Part shown: positions 8,668 through 17,751 of the stretch, piece after piece
Layout: the number at the start of each line of letters is the position of its first letter
Numbering within the stretch: the first letter of the stretch is position 1
Program-made: the position numbers and the translations under genes
Source: Paenibacillus sp. JZ16
GTDB lineage: Bacteria > Bacillota > Bacilli > Paenibacillales > Paenibacillaceae
DNA: 64,000 nucleotides
Direction of reading: 5' to 3'
NCBI RefSeq assembly: GCF_015326965.1
Contig: NZ_CP017659.1
Coordinates: 868,001-932,000 of the forward strand
The notes under the pieces: model-generated
The model's database searches: none
Seen by the model: the letters and a program-made list of their open reading frames with translations, nothing else
Told to the model about the DNA's origin: nothing

Positions 8668-10300
8668 GAGAATCCCGGTACGCGCTAGGTGTAACACCCG
8701 TCACCTTTTTGAACAGCTTTGTGAAGTAACTGGGGTCGGTATATCCGATCGCGTAGCAAATATCATAGAACTTGTACTGCGGATCGCGCAGCAGATTCTT
8801 CGCTTTGTCCACTCGCACCTGGGTTAAATATTCGCCGACGGTTTGTCCCGTCTCTTGCTTAAACAGGAGACTGACGTACGTGGAAGACAAATAGACCGCC
8901 TTGCCGATATCGGCCACGGTAAGCCCGCCGTTAGCGTAGTTCTGATCGATATACCCGCGTACTCGCTCAATGACGTTTGCCACCTTGCCAGTCCGCTTCT
9001 CCCGGATGTGTTCGCTGACAGTCGCCAGATACGATTCGATCAGCCCCCGCAAATCCTTTAACGTCTCCTTCGCGTACAACGCCTCCGTTAGCTCTGCTTC
9101 CATGATTTCCAGATCGGGGTCCCCCGCGCCAAGCTCCATGAGCAGCTGTCCAATCCCAAGCACCAGCTGCATGCACAGATTGCGGCCGTACTTCAGGCCG
9201 TCCGGGCGGGTGTAGGACAAGCTGGAAAAAATCATCTCCACGGCTTCGCTAATCTTGTCCTCATCGTCCGCCTTAAGTGCGGAGATCAGCTTCTCGTTAA
9301 GCTCAAAATCGTATCTGCGCATGGCGCCGTCCTCCGGCACCGCCCCCTCCAGACTGTCCATTGTGATGATACGGTTTTTGCCGAGGTACCACTTGTAATC
9401 GGCCGCTTCGCGGGCTTGCTTGTAAGCTGGCGCCAGTCCGGATAAGCCGCCTGCCAGATCGCTAATGCCGATCGTCACGCCGATCTTGAGCCAGCGCTCC
9501 AGATTGGAGCGAAGATCGCCGGCCAGCGCAAACAATGCCTCCGCCGCTTCGGTTGCTGAATCGCCGCCGGGCTCCGATCCCTGCAGGACGCCTACAAATT
9601 CGCCGGTACGATGCTCGAAGGCATACCCTCGCATATGCGTATCCAGCAGCTCCTCGTAGACGTTCAGCACCGAATACCACAGCAGCTGGCGGTCGCGCTC
9701 GGAACGGCTGGCCATCACATCGGCAAGATCATCCACGGAGACAACCATCACCCAATAGGAGGCGTCCACGGGCAAATTCAGTCCCAGAAACGATACCCGC
9801 TCCGCCAATTCCGACTTCGGCGCACCCTCACTGATCATGGAGAGCAGGAACTTCTCACGCAGGAGCGGCATACCTTCCTTTAGTTTAACAAGCAGCTCCT
9901 GCTTATGAATCCGTTCGGAGCTCTCCGCGTCCAGATCGGCAACGACGCGTTCAATGACCGTACTCAGCTCCTGCAAATTAACCGGCTTGAATATATAGTC
10001 GACCGCGCTGACCTTCATTGCCGACTTGAGATAATCGGCGTCGTCGTGCCCGCTGACGAATATGATCTTAATGGAAGGATATTCGGCCGAGATACACTGC
10101 GACATTGTAATGCCGTCCATGGTCGGCATCCGGACATCCGTGAGTATAAGATCGGGCTGATCACGGGTGATCATCTCGAGAGCCACGTCTCCGTCATCCG
10201 CTTCGCCCGCCACTTCAATTCCGTAAGCAGCCCAATCGAAATAAGTGCGCAGGCCCGCCCGGACCGCCGGTTCGTCATCCACGATAAGCAATCGATACAT
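8660..10300 (-). CDS. YesN-type response regulator with AraC DNA-binding domain (L2)
   Basis: A 546-residue two-component regulator. The receiver domain occupies the first 120 residues: acidic pocket D8-D9, phospho-acceptor D55 in LTDVRMP, and conserved lysine in DYIFKPVN. A long middle region follows, and the C-terminal 100 residues hold two AraC helix-turn-helices (LTVADIGKAVYLSSTYVSLL and YDICYAIGYTDPSYFTKLFK) ending with GVTPSAYR. It overlaps the kinase gene by 8 bases and lies 25 bases after the FAD oxidoreductase. It probably activates the transporter genes at the head of the same operon (from 15166). Confidence 0.92.
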   Translation of the reverse strand: MYRLLIVDDEPAVRAGLRTYFDWAAYGIEVAGEADDGDVALEMITRDQPDLILTDVRMPTMDGITMSQCISAEYPSIKIIFVSGHDDADYLKSAMKVSAVDYIFKPVNLQELSTVIERVVADLDAESSERIHKQELLVKLKEGMPLLREKFLLSMISEGAPKSELAERVSFLGLNLPVDASYWVMVVSVDDLADVMASRSERDRQLLWYSVLNVYEELLDTHMRGYAFEHRTGEFVGVLQGSEPGGDSATEAAEALFALAGDLRSNLERWLKIGVTIGISDLAGGLSGLAPAYKQAREAADYKWYLGKNRIITMDSLEGAVPEDGAMRRYDFELNEKLISALKADDEDKISEAVEMIFSSLSYTRPDGLKYGRNLCMQLVLGIGQLLMELGAGDPDLEIMEAELTEALYAKETLKDLRGLIESYLATVSEHIREKRTGKVANVIERVRGYIDQNYANGGLTVADIGKAVYLSSTYVSLLFKQETGQTVGEYLTQVRVDKAKNLLRDPQYKFYDICYAIGYTDPSYFTKLFKKVTGVTPSAYRDSHA

Positions 10301-10325
10301 CGCCCGCCATCTCCCTTCTCCTAAT

Positions 10326-11582
10326 TTATCGGCCTAACAGTCTAGCGTCTTGATTGGCAAGCTCGGCTTGCACCTTGTCGATGTCTACTTCGCGAACGGA
10401 CACGCCGTCTTCGAGGGAGATTGCGGCCGCAATGCCCGCTGCTTGACCCAGCGCGTAACAAGTCGCTTGGACGCGCATCGAGGACATGGCGACATGCGTT
10501 GCGGAGATCGATCTGCCCGCAACGAGCAGGTTATCGATATCGCCTACAGGCACCATCGTGCGATACGGTATATCGTAGCCGTCGACGCGGCGCTCGTCGG
10601 TTGTCTTGCCCGCGTCCGGGCTATGAATATCGATCTCGTAATTTGTTTGGGCGACCACATCCGGGAAACGCGTACCGCTTACAACATCTTGTTCGGTCAA
10701 CGTGTATAACCCTTCGATTTGATTGGTCTCCCTAACACCTGTCTGCGGAGCGATGTGTGCGATGGCATATGTCTCGAAGCCCGTTCTCTGCAAATAATGC
10801 GCAATGGAGAACACCTGCTTAAGCGCTTCGGTCTCCGCGTAATTGACTTGCTCCATATCGGCTCCGTTCGCCTTGACGCGCGACATGTTAATCAGCAACA
10901 CGCCGTCGTCGCGCTGCTTCCAATATAACCTGCGCCCCTGCGGCAGGTCGGATACCTCCTCGTAATAATAACAGCCATCCGGAAGTATCTTCTCTACTGG
11001 CTTTCCCGTATCCTGCATCGTAAACATAAGTGTCATCGGCTGCGTGAGTCCATCAGACTCGCGGCCCGAGCGGTAAGGCACACCCGCGTCGATGGCTACT
11101 CGCGCGTCGCCCGTGCAATCGATGATGACATCACCTTCTATCGCTCTTAGGCCTTCGCGCGTCGATACGATAACCGCACCGATCCCGCTGCCGCTGCGTA
11201 TCGTGCCAACGAATTCACAATGGAAGTAGACCGATACGCCTTCCTTTTTCATTTTGTCATTCAAGTATTGGCGTAGCAAAAATGGCGAATATTGCGGCGC
11301 GATCGATTCGTCGTGGCCGGCGGGCAGATAGTCGGCCAGCATCTCCTTGACGATCTCGCGGTAGATGCCGGTCACATTGCCGACAGGCATAAACACGCTT
11401 ACGTTGGCAAGCGTCCCCATCCCGCCGAGCTGAGCGGACTTCTCCAGCAAGATCACTTGTTTGCCGCGTCTGGCCGCGCCAATGGCAGCGGCTGTCCCCG
11501 CAGGTCCGCCTCCGATGACGACGACGTCCGCCTTGGTATGGGTTTTCACGTGACGTTCGAACGAATACACTGCATTATTCAT
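10326..11582 (-). CDS. FAD-dependent oxidoreductase (FAD_oxidored family)
   Basis: A 418-residue flavoprotein. The N-terminus has the dinucleotide-binding fold ADVVVIGGGPAGTAAAIGAA with GxGxxG, then an acidic strand end (VILLEKSAQLGG). Near the C-terminus, LLVAGRSISATHVAMSSMRV and a run ending in GQAAGIAAA complete the FAD site. This family oxidises or reduces small organic substrates, and some members sit in sugar catabolic loci; the reaction here is unknown. The ATG at 11582 is chosen because GGGAGAG lies about 8 bases upstream; the frame is open much further but would overlap the lipoprotein gene. Position between transporter and regulators suggests it works on the imported compound. Confidence 0.85.
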   Translation of the reverse strand: MNNAVYSFERHVKTHTKADVVVIGGGPAGTAAAIGAARRGKQVILLEKSAQLGGMGTLANVSVFMPVGNVTGIYREIVKEMLADYLPAGHDESIAPQYSPFLLRQYLNDKMKKEGVSVYFHCEFVGTIRSGSGIGAVIVSTREGLRAIEGDVIIDCTGDARVAIDAGVPYRSGRESDGLTQPMTLMFTMQDTGKPVEKILPDGCYYYEEVSDLPQGRRLYWKQRDDGVLLINMSRVKANGADMEQVNYAETEALKQVFSIAHYLQRTGFETYAIAHIAPQTGVRETNQIEGLYTLTEQDVVSGTRFPDVVAQTNYEIDIHSPDAGKTTDERRVDGYDIPYRTMVPVGDIDNLLVAGRSISATHVAMSSMRVQATCYALGQAAGIAAAISLEDGVSVREVDIDKVQAELANQDARLLGR

Positions 11583-11606
11583 AGTGATCTCTCCCTTAGA
11601 TAGAAG

Positions 11607-11640
11607 AAGCGGTGTGCGCAAAAAAGGATCACCACCGCTT
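11607..11640 (-). promoter_or_regulatory. Stem-loop after the L2 lipoprotein gene
   Basis: AAGCGGTG (11607-11614) pairs with CACCGCTT (11633-11640) in the gap between the lipoprotein stop (11650) and the oxidoreductase start. It probably protects the 3' end of the lipoprotein message or partly stops transcription, like the hairpins in L1, L3 and L4. Confidence 0.5.
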
Positions 11641-11649
11641 ATCCTGTTT

Positions 11650-13164
11650 TTATTTAGTCGTTGCGTACCAGTCATTAATTTCCTTTGAAGCCGCTTCCCC
11701 GCCCGCAGACATAAATTTGGATTGAAAGTCGGCAAGGCCGTCGATGGACTCCGCGCCGGCAATCAGTTTGACCGTGTAGTCGCCAACCATTGTGCTCAAT
11801 TGCTGATTCGTCTTCGAATATTGCTGCATGTACGGAGCAAGACCGAGAACGTTTTTGATTTTCACTTCGGCAGGCTGCTCGTTGTTGAGGAAGTTAAACG
11901 CTTCGAACATAACCGGGTTTTTGCGAACGCGCGCTTGCCAGTATTGCGGATAGTTTTCTTCATCCGTGCCCGCCATGTAGTTATTAGCCAGGTTGCGCTC
12001 GTCGGTGAAGATCGGCTGGATTGGCTCGTATGCTCCGTCTACTATTTTATAATGCGTGCCTTCCACGCCGATCGCCATATTTTTGAACGTTTCCGGCTCC
12101 AGGCTTGCATTGATCCATTTGATCGCATCTTCCGGATGCGTTGATGCTTTCGGGATGTACGTCAGACGGTCAAATCCGGCGTTTGCCGCGAAGCCGGCTT
12201 CACCGTTAGGGCCCTTAAGCGCCGGCACGAAAGCGAATTTGGCCTCCGGCTTGGTCTTCGCAAGCGAATCCGAGATGGCCGGAATGTCCGCCCAGTGAAC
12301 GACAATGGCGCCGGCCACGCCGCTTGCGAATTTCTCCTTCGCCGTAGCGTCCTTGTTGGCTACGAATTCTCGGTCGATCAATCCTTTCTCATACAGGTTG
12401 CCTACGTAAGAGACATAATCCTTAAATGCCGGGTCCATGACACGCGGCACGAGCTTGCCGTCTACGTCGTTCCATGTGTTGGCGATGCCGAACGCGCCTA
12501 CGAGGTTGTCAATCATCGATTGGTCGCCCTTGATCGTAAGCGGCACATTGCGGTCGCCGTTGCCGCCTGGGTCCTTCTCCTTGAACTGCGTTAGAACGTT
12601 CGTCAGCTCTTCGGTCGTCGTCGGCATGGACAGACCCAGCTTGTCGAGCCAATCCGTACGGATGAGAATGGAGCTGTTGATATCGTACGTCACGGTTACC
12701 GGGAGTGCATATAGCTTGCCATTTACCTTAAGCGCTTCCAATGATTCCGGCTTTATAGCCGCCTTAATATTTGGGCCGAATTCGTCGATGAGCGGCGTCA
12801 GGTCGACGAGCGCACCCTTCTGCGCATAATCCGAATACAAGGCCATGTCGTTATAGGAAGTGACGATGTCATACGCTTCGCCGGAGGACATGATCAGGTT
12901 CAGCTTCTCCGCCCACTTGTCTTGAGGCAGCATATCGTATTGCACTTTGTAGCCCGTTTTTTCTTCGAGCAGCTTGGCTACCGGGTATGCATTGTATTCT
13001 TCGTTCTGCCATACGTTCAGTCGCTTTAAGACTGGCTTCTCCGCATCCGGTTTGGTCGTCGCTTCGTTGCCCGTGTTCGTTCCGTTGCCGGAACAAGCAG
13101 CCATCGTCATAACCAGAAGCGCAGACATGGCCATGACAGTCATAAGTTTCAATGCTTTTTTCAT
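11650..13164 (-). CDS. Sugar ABC transporter substrate-binding lipoprotein (L2)
   Basis: Solute-binding protein of 504 residues. MKKALKLMTVMAMSALLVMT leads into the lipobox MAAC; a low-complexity linker (SGNGTNTGNEATTKPDAEKP) follows, then the two-lobe binding domain (VLKRLNVWQNEEYN onwards) and the C-terminal signature SAGGEAASKEINDWYATTK. The start at 13164 has GGAGGG 7 bases upstream. It lies after LplB and LplC in this operon, the reverse of L1, L3 and L4. It is more distant from the three similar proteins at 925, 34626 and 53512 and closer in style to the L5 protein, so it probably binds a different sugar. Confidence 0.9.
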   Translation of the reverse strand: MKKALKLMTVMAMSALLVMTMAACSGNGTNTGNEATTKPDAEKPVLKRLNVWQNEEYNAYPVAKLLEEKTGYKVQYDMLPQDKWAEKLNLIMSSGEAYDIVTSYNDMALYSDYAQKGALVDLTPLIDEFGPNIKAAIKPESLEALKVNGKLYALPVTVTYDINSSILIRTDWLDKLGLSMPTTTEELTNVLTQFKEKDPGGNGDRNVPLTIKGDQSMIDNLVGAFGIANTWNDVDGKLVPRVMDPAFKDYVSYVGNLYEKGLIDREFVANKDATAKEKFASGVAGAIVVHWADIPAISDSLAKTKPEAKFAFVPALKGPNGEAGFAANAGFDRLTYIPKASTHPEDAIKWINASLEPETFKNMAIGVEGTHYKIVDGAYEPIQPIFTDERNLANNYMAGTDEENYPQYWQARVRKNPVMFEAFNFLNNEQPAEVKIKNVLGLAPYMQQYSKTNQQLSTMVGDYTVKLIAGAESIDGLADFQSKFMSAGGEAASKEINDWYATTK

Positions 13165-13320
13165 AATGAGACCCTCCTGCAATTAGTATAATCTATATCA
13201 TTAATCTCCCCACAACGTCCCGATGACGGGGCGATACTCCGGTACCTGAAGTCATGCCATGACGTGCATCGCATTGCGGGTAAAGTTAATGCCTTCGGAA
13301 GCTGCCTTACATGGCCGCAA

Positions 13321-14196
13321 TCAACCTTTAACGGAACCGATGAGCACGCCTTTGATAAAATATTTCTGCAGGAACGGATATACGAGCAGAATCGGGATCG
13401 TGGATGCGATGACCGTTGCTGACCGGACGCCTTCCGCGGGCACGTTCATCAGATCGTCGGCCGTCTTATCAAGCGCCGAAGATGTATCGGCGTTCATGAC
13501 GATGTCCTGCAGGTACAATTGCAACGGCTTCAGCGACGAGCTGTTGATGTACAGCATCGGGTTGAAGTAGTCGTTCCAATAATAAACGGCATAAAACAGA
13601 CCAATCGTCGCAAGCACGGGACCGCTTAGCGGCAAAATGATACGGAACAGAACCGTCAAATTGCTCGCGCCTTCGATCTTGGCGGATTCCTCCAGGCTGG
13701 CCGGCAAGCTCTCGAAATAACTCTTGATGACCAGCATGTTGAATACGCTGATGAGCGCCGGTAGAATGAGCGAGCCTAAATGGTTAATGAGGCCCAGCTC
13801 GCGGATGAGCAGATAGTTGGGGATGATTCCCCCGTTAAACATCATCGTGAAGATGAACAAAATGATGATGATGCCCATGCCGGGAAGCTCGCGTTTGGAC
13901 AACGGGTAAGCGGTCAGCGCCGTAATGAGCAGCGACGCGAGGGTACCGATGACCGTAATCAGCACCGATATCCATAGCGAGTTTAGAAACTGGCTGTTCG
14001 TGACAACGAATTTCATCGTGTCGAGCTGAAACCCGACAGGGAAAATTCCGACCTGGCCCGACAGGATGGCCCACTCCTCGCTGATCGACTTGGAAAATAC
14101 GTTTACAAACGGAAGCAGTGTAATAAGCCCCATCGCAATAAGCACAACGTAGATAGAGCCATCCAGCATAACATCTTTGACGGTTTTCCTATACAT
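13321..14196 (-). CDS. CUT1 sugar ABC transporter permease, LplC/YtcP type (L2)
   Basis: A 291-residue inner-membrane permease with six predicted helices; the second half of the permease heterodimer. It begins MYRKTVKDVMLDGSIYVVLI with GGAGG upstream. The EAA loop reads EESAKIEGASNLTVLFRIIL, and the C-terminus is the typical FLQKYFIKGVLIGSVKG. It lies 13 bases after LplB and 156 bases before the lipoprotein gene. The conserved loop should contact an ATPase, but none is encoded in the locus. Confidence 0.92.
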   Translation of the reverse strand: MYRKTVKDVMLDGSIYVVLIAMGLITLLPFVNVFSKSISEEWAILSGQVGIFPVGFQLDTMKFVVTNSQFLNSLWISVLITVIGTLASLLITALTAYPLSKRELPGMGIIIILFIFTMMFNGGIIPNYLLIRELGLINHLGSLILPALISVFNMLVIKSYFESLPASLEESAKIEGASNLTVLFRIILPLSGPVLATIGLFYAVYYWNDYFNPMLYINSSSLKPLQLYLQDIVMNADTSSALDKTADDLMNVPAEGVRSATVIASTIPILLVYPFLQKYFIKGVLIGSVKG

Positions 14197-14209
14197 GGTC
14201 GTTCCTCCT

Positions 14210-15166
14210 TTACCAGATGCTGCGATTCAGGAATTTGCGGCTGAGCATGTTGCCGATGACGATTAGCAGGAATCCGACCGCTGAATTGAATAGGCCAACC
14301 GCCGTACTGAAGCTGTAATCCTGCTGGCCGAGTCCCATCCGGTACACATAGGTGCCGATGACGTCCCCGGTCTCATACACGAGCGGATTATACATGGTCA
14401 AAATCTGTTCCGTCCCCGCCTCCAGCAGGCTGCCGATCCGCAGGATGAACATCAACACGATGGTAGGCAGCATGCCCGGCAGCGAGATCGACCACATCTG
14501 TCTGATCCGCCCCGCTCCGTCGATGGCTGCGGCTTCGTATTGCTCCTGCTCGATGCCCGCGATCGCGGCGATAAATACGATAGCGTTCCAGCCGATTTCC
14601 TTCCACCCGGCCGTGAAGACAACCAAGCTGCGGAACAGGCTGTTGTCAGTAAAAAACGAGATCGGCTCTCCACCGAACGAACGGATGATTTCGTTCACGA
14701 TGCCGCCGCTTGGTGACAGGATGTTGAGGAACAACCCCGAAATAATGACCCAGGAAAGAAAATGCGGCAAATAAATGATCGTCTGGATTGCCCGCTTGAA
14801 GAACATGCGCCGTACTTCATTGAGCATAAGCGCGATGACGATCGGAATCGGGAATAAAATCGTTATTTTGTACAAGCTGATGAGCAGCGTATTAACTAGC
14901 ACTTGCAGGAATTCATCCGATTGCAGCAACCTTTCGAACTGCGCCATCCCTACCCACTCGCTGCCGGATATGCCGCCGAAGATGTTGAAATCCTGGAAGG
15001 CAATGATGATCCCGTACATCGGCGTGTATTTGAACAATAACAAAAACATCAGACCCGGTATAAGCAGCAAATACATATCCAAGTTGCCTCTAATCAGCTT
15101 CCAACGCCGTCGGCCGGCGTCTAGGAGGGTTCCTTCTCCTCCGCTGCGTTTGTTCACGATCTCCAC
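14210..15166 (-). CDS. CUT1 sugar ABC transporter permease, LplB type (L2)
   Basis: A 318-residue permease that opens the L2 operon. After a hydrophilic head, the first helix reads MYLLLIPGLMFLLLFKYTPM followed by YGIIIAFQDFNIF; the EAA loop is EAAAIDGAGRIRQMWSISLP. The first in-frame start is a GTG at 15166; a second GTG three codons later has GGAG close by, so the exact start is uncertain. Upstream, the minus strand has a TACAAT that could be a -10 box, but no clear -35, as expected for an activator-dependent promoter. An IS3 relic begins about 130 bases upstream. Confidence 0.9.
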   Translation of the reverse strand: MEIVNKRSGGEGTLLDAGRRRWKLIRGNLDMYLLLIPGLMFLLLFKYTPMYGIIIAFQDFNIFGGISGSEWVGMAQFERLLQSDEFLQVLVNTLLISLYKITILFPIPIVIALMLNEVRRMFFKRAIQTIIYLPHFLSWVIISGLFLNILSPSGGIVNEIIRSFGGEPISFFTDNSLFRSLVVFTAGWKEIGWNAIVFIAAIAGIEQEQYEAAAIDGAGRIRQMWSISLPGMLPTIVLMFILRIGSLLEAGTEQILTMYNPLVYETGDVIGTYVYRMGLGQQDYSFSTAVGLFNSAVGFLLIVIGNMLSRKFLNRSIW

Positions 15167-15300
15167 CTACTTTTCTCTGTCTTGTCTCTTATTGTAGGGA
15201 AGGCGGCCCAGAGGGAGTAGAGGTCGATCCTTTTATTTCTGGTCTTTTCCGACACAGTTTGGGAATGGACCAGGGACTTTAGCGGGCACCGGCAGCTTCG

Positions 15301-15585
15301 CGTGTCACTTATGAGACGAAGTTAGAGGCGGTACGCCTTCACCTAATGGAAGGGTGTACCTATCGCAAGATCATGGAGCGGTTTGGGATTGCTGACAGAC
15401 ATCGTCTAAAAGTATGGATGAAGAAGTATAAGGAACTGGGCGAGTTTGGACTTGTGGATCAGCGGGGGCGACGTAAGGAATATATCGACCAGAACAGATA
15501 CGTACAAGCGCTCGAACGGGAGATCAAAATATTAAAAAAGTGCTTGGAAATCTGGATGCAGGAGATGAAACGTATAGATATCTAA
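15301..15585 (+). pseudogene. IS3-family transposase OrfA, N-terminally truncated
   Basis: The frame encodes RVTYETKLEAVRLHLMEGCT then YRKIMERFGIADRHRLKVWM, the helix-turn-helix of IS3 OrfA that binds the element's ends, followed by a charged helix (EREIKILKKCLEIWMQEMKR) that resembles the leucine-zipper-like part. A stop at 15280 and lack of a proper start show that the first residues are missing; the first ATG in frame is at 15346. The -1 slippery site at 15534-15540 lies near the end, as in intact IS3 elements. Confidence 0.75.
15534..15540 (+). promoter_or_regulatory. -1 ribosomal frameshift site (A AAA AAG)
   Basis: The heptamer AAAAAAG is in phase with orfA codons as A_AAA_AAG, and orfB lies in the -1 frame from here. 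This is the classic site by which IS3 elements make the OrfAB fusion transposase. It now serves a truncated element. Confidence 0.75.
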
Positions 15586-16100
15586 CGATAGAGAAGGCTG
15601 CCAAAGACTACCCGGTCAGCACACTCTGTAAGATCTTTGGTGTCTCCAGAAGTGGCTACTACGCTTTTTTAAAGCGAAAGAAACTAGATCGCGATCGAGA
15701 AGATAAAGCGCTCGTGATGAAGGTTTATAAGCACTACAATGGTGTTTACGGTTACCGCCAGCTCCAGTTGTTCTTGCTGCAAGACCATGGGGTCTGGATG
15801 AATCATATGAAAGTGCTTCGGCTCATGCAGGTGTTAGGTATACGCTCTCGTATTCGACGGAAGCATCGTTGTAACTACGTTTTTTCTACTGAAGGACGCG
15901 TAGCTAAAAATTTATTGAAACGGGATTTCCAAGCAGAGGCGCCCAACCAGAAATGGGTTACCGATATCACGCAATACCGTGTAGGGGAATTCTGGCTGTA
16001 TCTGTCCGCCATAAAAGATTTGTTCAATAATGAAGTTATTGCCTACCAAACAAGTTATCGAAATGACAATGAGCTGGTACTCCAAACGTTCCAACAGTTG
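15540..16100 (+). pseudogene. IS3-family transposase OrfB, truncated in the catalytic core
   Basis: About 186 residues of OrfB remain. The HTH_21 region (SGYYAFLKRK, GVYGYRQLQLFL) and the start of the rve integrase core (NQKWVTDITQYRVGEFWLYL, with the first catalytic aspartate) are intact. The second aspartate and the glutamate of the DDE triad are missing because the gene breaks off after NDNELVLQTFQQ. The frame carries on to 16226 through foreign sequence. Confidence 0.8.
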
Positions 16101-16104
16101 GGAC

Positions 16105-16335
16105 CATCGGGAGGTTGTCTTGATCGACGCCGGTATTCCCTACCGGTTGCCCGTTTTTCAAGAAGTAATGGCTCAAGCCGGGATCCCCTTGGACAAACTC
16201 AAAAAAATCATTTTAACCCACCATGACTTGGATCATATCGGAGGGTTGACGGAGCTTCTGAACGCCATACCGCACAAAATCGACATACTTGCCACCGAAG
16301 AGGAAAAACCTTATATCCAGGGAGAGAACCGCTGC
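16105..16335 (+). pseudogene. Metallo-beta-lactamase-fold hydrolase fragment
   Basis: Directly after the IS3 break, a different frame encodes EVVLIDAGIPYRLPVFQEVM and then KIILTHHDLDHIGGLTELL, which is the metal-binding signature of MBL-fold hydrolases (the THHDLDHIGG variant). Only about 75 residues of a protein normally near 200-300 remain, with no start codon of its own and no C-terminal metal ligands. It is a relic, brought together with the IS3 fragment by deletion or recombination. Confidence 0.7.
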
Positions 16336-16450
16336 CGTATTGATCCCGATCTTATCCGCTCCCGCCCGCAGAATCCGCTCCAATCAGCTTTTCGAATTAC
16401 AAAATCGTCAAACATCGCAAAAACTAGTATTAAACTAACGGCAAAACAGA

Positions 16451-16504
16451 AACAGCGGCAGCTTTGGACGAGAAAATTAAGTCCTAAAACTGCCGCTGTT
16501 TTAT
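16451..16504 (+). terminator. Long stem-loop with T-tail
   Basis: AACAGCGGCAG (16451-16461) pairs perfectly with CTGCCGCTGTT (16490-16500), an inner GGAC/GTCC adds to the stem, and TTTTAT follows on the plus strand. It may have ended the lost gene on that strand. Confidence 0.5.
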
Positions 16505-16600
16505 GGGGCTATCGTTGCACGTTAGCTAAATTCAATATAGGTATGGCCGCAAAAAAGTTGTTGAGCTCAAGTATGCCAGATTACACCTCAAACGGATAAC

Positions 16601-16632
16601 GGCCATTTCCGTCGCATTGAACGGAAATGGCC
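16601..16632 (-). terminator. Perfect 12-bp stem-loop after the RarD-like gene
   Basis: GGCCATTTCCGT (16601-16612) pairs with ACGGAAATGGCC (16621-16632). It lies 30 bases after the stop of the transporter gene at 16662. The T-run on the minus strand is poor, so it may be a weak terminator or an mRNA-stabilising hairpin. Confidence 0.5.
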
Positions 16633-16661
16633 TGTATGATGGTACCGAGGTACCTGTGCCG

Positions 16662-17540
16662 TCAGCTTGCCTTCGCAATTTTTGTGCTGCGAACCGATGC
16701 CGTAGCGTATACGACGAGCGCTGTCCAAATGAGTGCGAAGCCGATGAGTAAAACCGGCGAGACCGATTCCTTGAACACGAATATGCTCAGTAACAGCATG
16801 ATCGTCGGCCCGATGTACTGTACGAAGCCAAGCGTGGACAGAGTCATCCGGGCGGCCGCCCGCGCAAAGAAGAGCAGCGGCAGTGCCGTAACCACGCCGG
16901 AGAGAAGCAGCTCGACGAACATAGGCGCAGGCAGCGTCCATGCCGTCGTCTTTCCCACGACGGCCAAATAGATCCAGTAGCCGAGCGCGACGGGCAGGAC
17001 TACTGCCGTCTCTGACAACAAGCCCACAGAAGCGTCTTGCGCGATCTTCTTCTTCGCGAGACCGTACAAGCCAAACGACACGGCCAGCGAAATAGCGACC
17101 CACGGGAACCGACCGTAGTCGATGGCGATGATGAGCACCGCGGCACCAGCGATGGCAATCGCTAACCATTGGCCGCGGTTTGGCTTCTCACGAAGAAAAA
17201 CGACCGCTAATAGTACGTTGAGCAACGGGTTCAAATAATAGCCGAGACTTGTCTCGACAACATGACCGTTGTTGACCGCCCAGATGAAGATGAGCCAATT
17301 AGCAGCGATCAGTAGTCCGCTGGCGGCAAGCGACATCAAGAGCGAACGACTAGCCGCAATCCTCTTTATGTCACCCCAGCGGCGCTGGAGGGCGACGAGA
17401 ATACCCATGAAGACGAATGACCAGACAACCCGATGTGATAGAATTTCGCCTGCCGGCACATCGTCAAACAACTTCCAATAAAGCGGGAGAACTCCCCACA
17501 TGATATACGCGATAATAGCGTTAACCAACCCACTGTTCAT
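16662..17540 (-). CDS. rarD: EamA/RarD-type drug/metabolite transporter
   Basis: A 292-residue membrane protein with about ten hydrophobic helices, two EamA repeats. The N-terminus MNSGLVNAIIAYIMWGVLPL followed by YWKLFDDVPAGEILSHR is characteristic of RarD proteins, as is NNGHVVETSLGYYLNPLL in the fourth helix region. RarD is named from a chloramphenicol-sensitive mutant phenotype, but its substrate is unknown. The start at 17540 has AGAGGGG about 8 bases upstream; the frame is open 7 codons further. Single-gene unit next to the IS relic. Confidence 0.85.
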   Translation of the reverse strand: MNSGLVNAIIAYIMWGVLPLYWKLFDDVPAGEILSHRVVWSFVFMGILVALQRRWGDIKRIAASRSLLMSLAASGLLIAANWLIFIWAVNNGHVVETSLGYYLNPLLNVLLAVVFLREKPNRGQWLAIAIAGAAVLIIAIDYGRFPWVAISLAVSFGLYGLAKKKIAQDASVGLLSETAVVLPVALGYWIYLAVVGKTTAWTLPAPMFVELLLSGVVTALPLLFFARAAARMTLSTLGFVQYIGPTIMLLLSIFVFKESVSPVLLIGFALIWTALVVYATASVRSTKIAKAS

Positions 17541-17660
17541 AATTAGTTCCCCTCTTCTCACTCCGATGCCTTATCGAATTATACGCCTCGATCCTCGCTT
17601 AAGTAAAGGAAATAATGGGCCAGCTTGCAGGCATTCACGCTCTTGTCCGGCTGCCGTTGT

Positions 17661-17720
17661 ATTAGCTATAGTCCTCCCGTTAGCTTAGTTAAGCCGCATA
17701 GAGTGCGACTTTCAAGGATT
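17661..17720. repeat. Degenerate member of the terminator-like repeat family
   Basis: CCCGTTAGCTTAGTTAAGCC followed by GCATAGAGTGCGACTTTCAAGG resembles the right half of the repeats at 6562, 22955 and 25544, with a changed stem. The left part CCCGTTAGCTTA recurs at 58977 in another intergenic region. Confidence 0.4.
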
Positions 17721-17751
17721 GTTATATTATCTCCGCAGACACAGCTACCGG

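Larger units (their letters stand above)
15285..16100 (+). mobile_element. IS3-family insertion sequence remnant, both ends lost
   Basis: The two overlapping reading frames orfA and orfB of an IS3/IS150-type element are recognisable, joined by a -1 slippery heptamer. The left end begins abruptly just before the orfA helix-turn-helix with no terminal inverted repeat in sight, and the right side stops inside the catalytic domain of orfB near 16098, where unrelated sequence follows. The element cannot move by itself. Confidence 0.8.

Noticed and set aside
6793..15166. Frameshifts in the L2 locus
   Set aside because: All six genes read through to their expected family endings; no breaks were found.
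16588..17169. 193-codon minus-strand frame inside the RarD-like gene
   Set aside because: Out-of-frame shadow with unnatural composition; the RarD frame is complete and has all helices.
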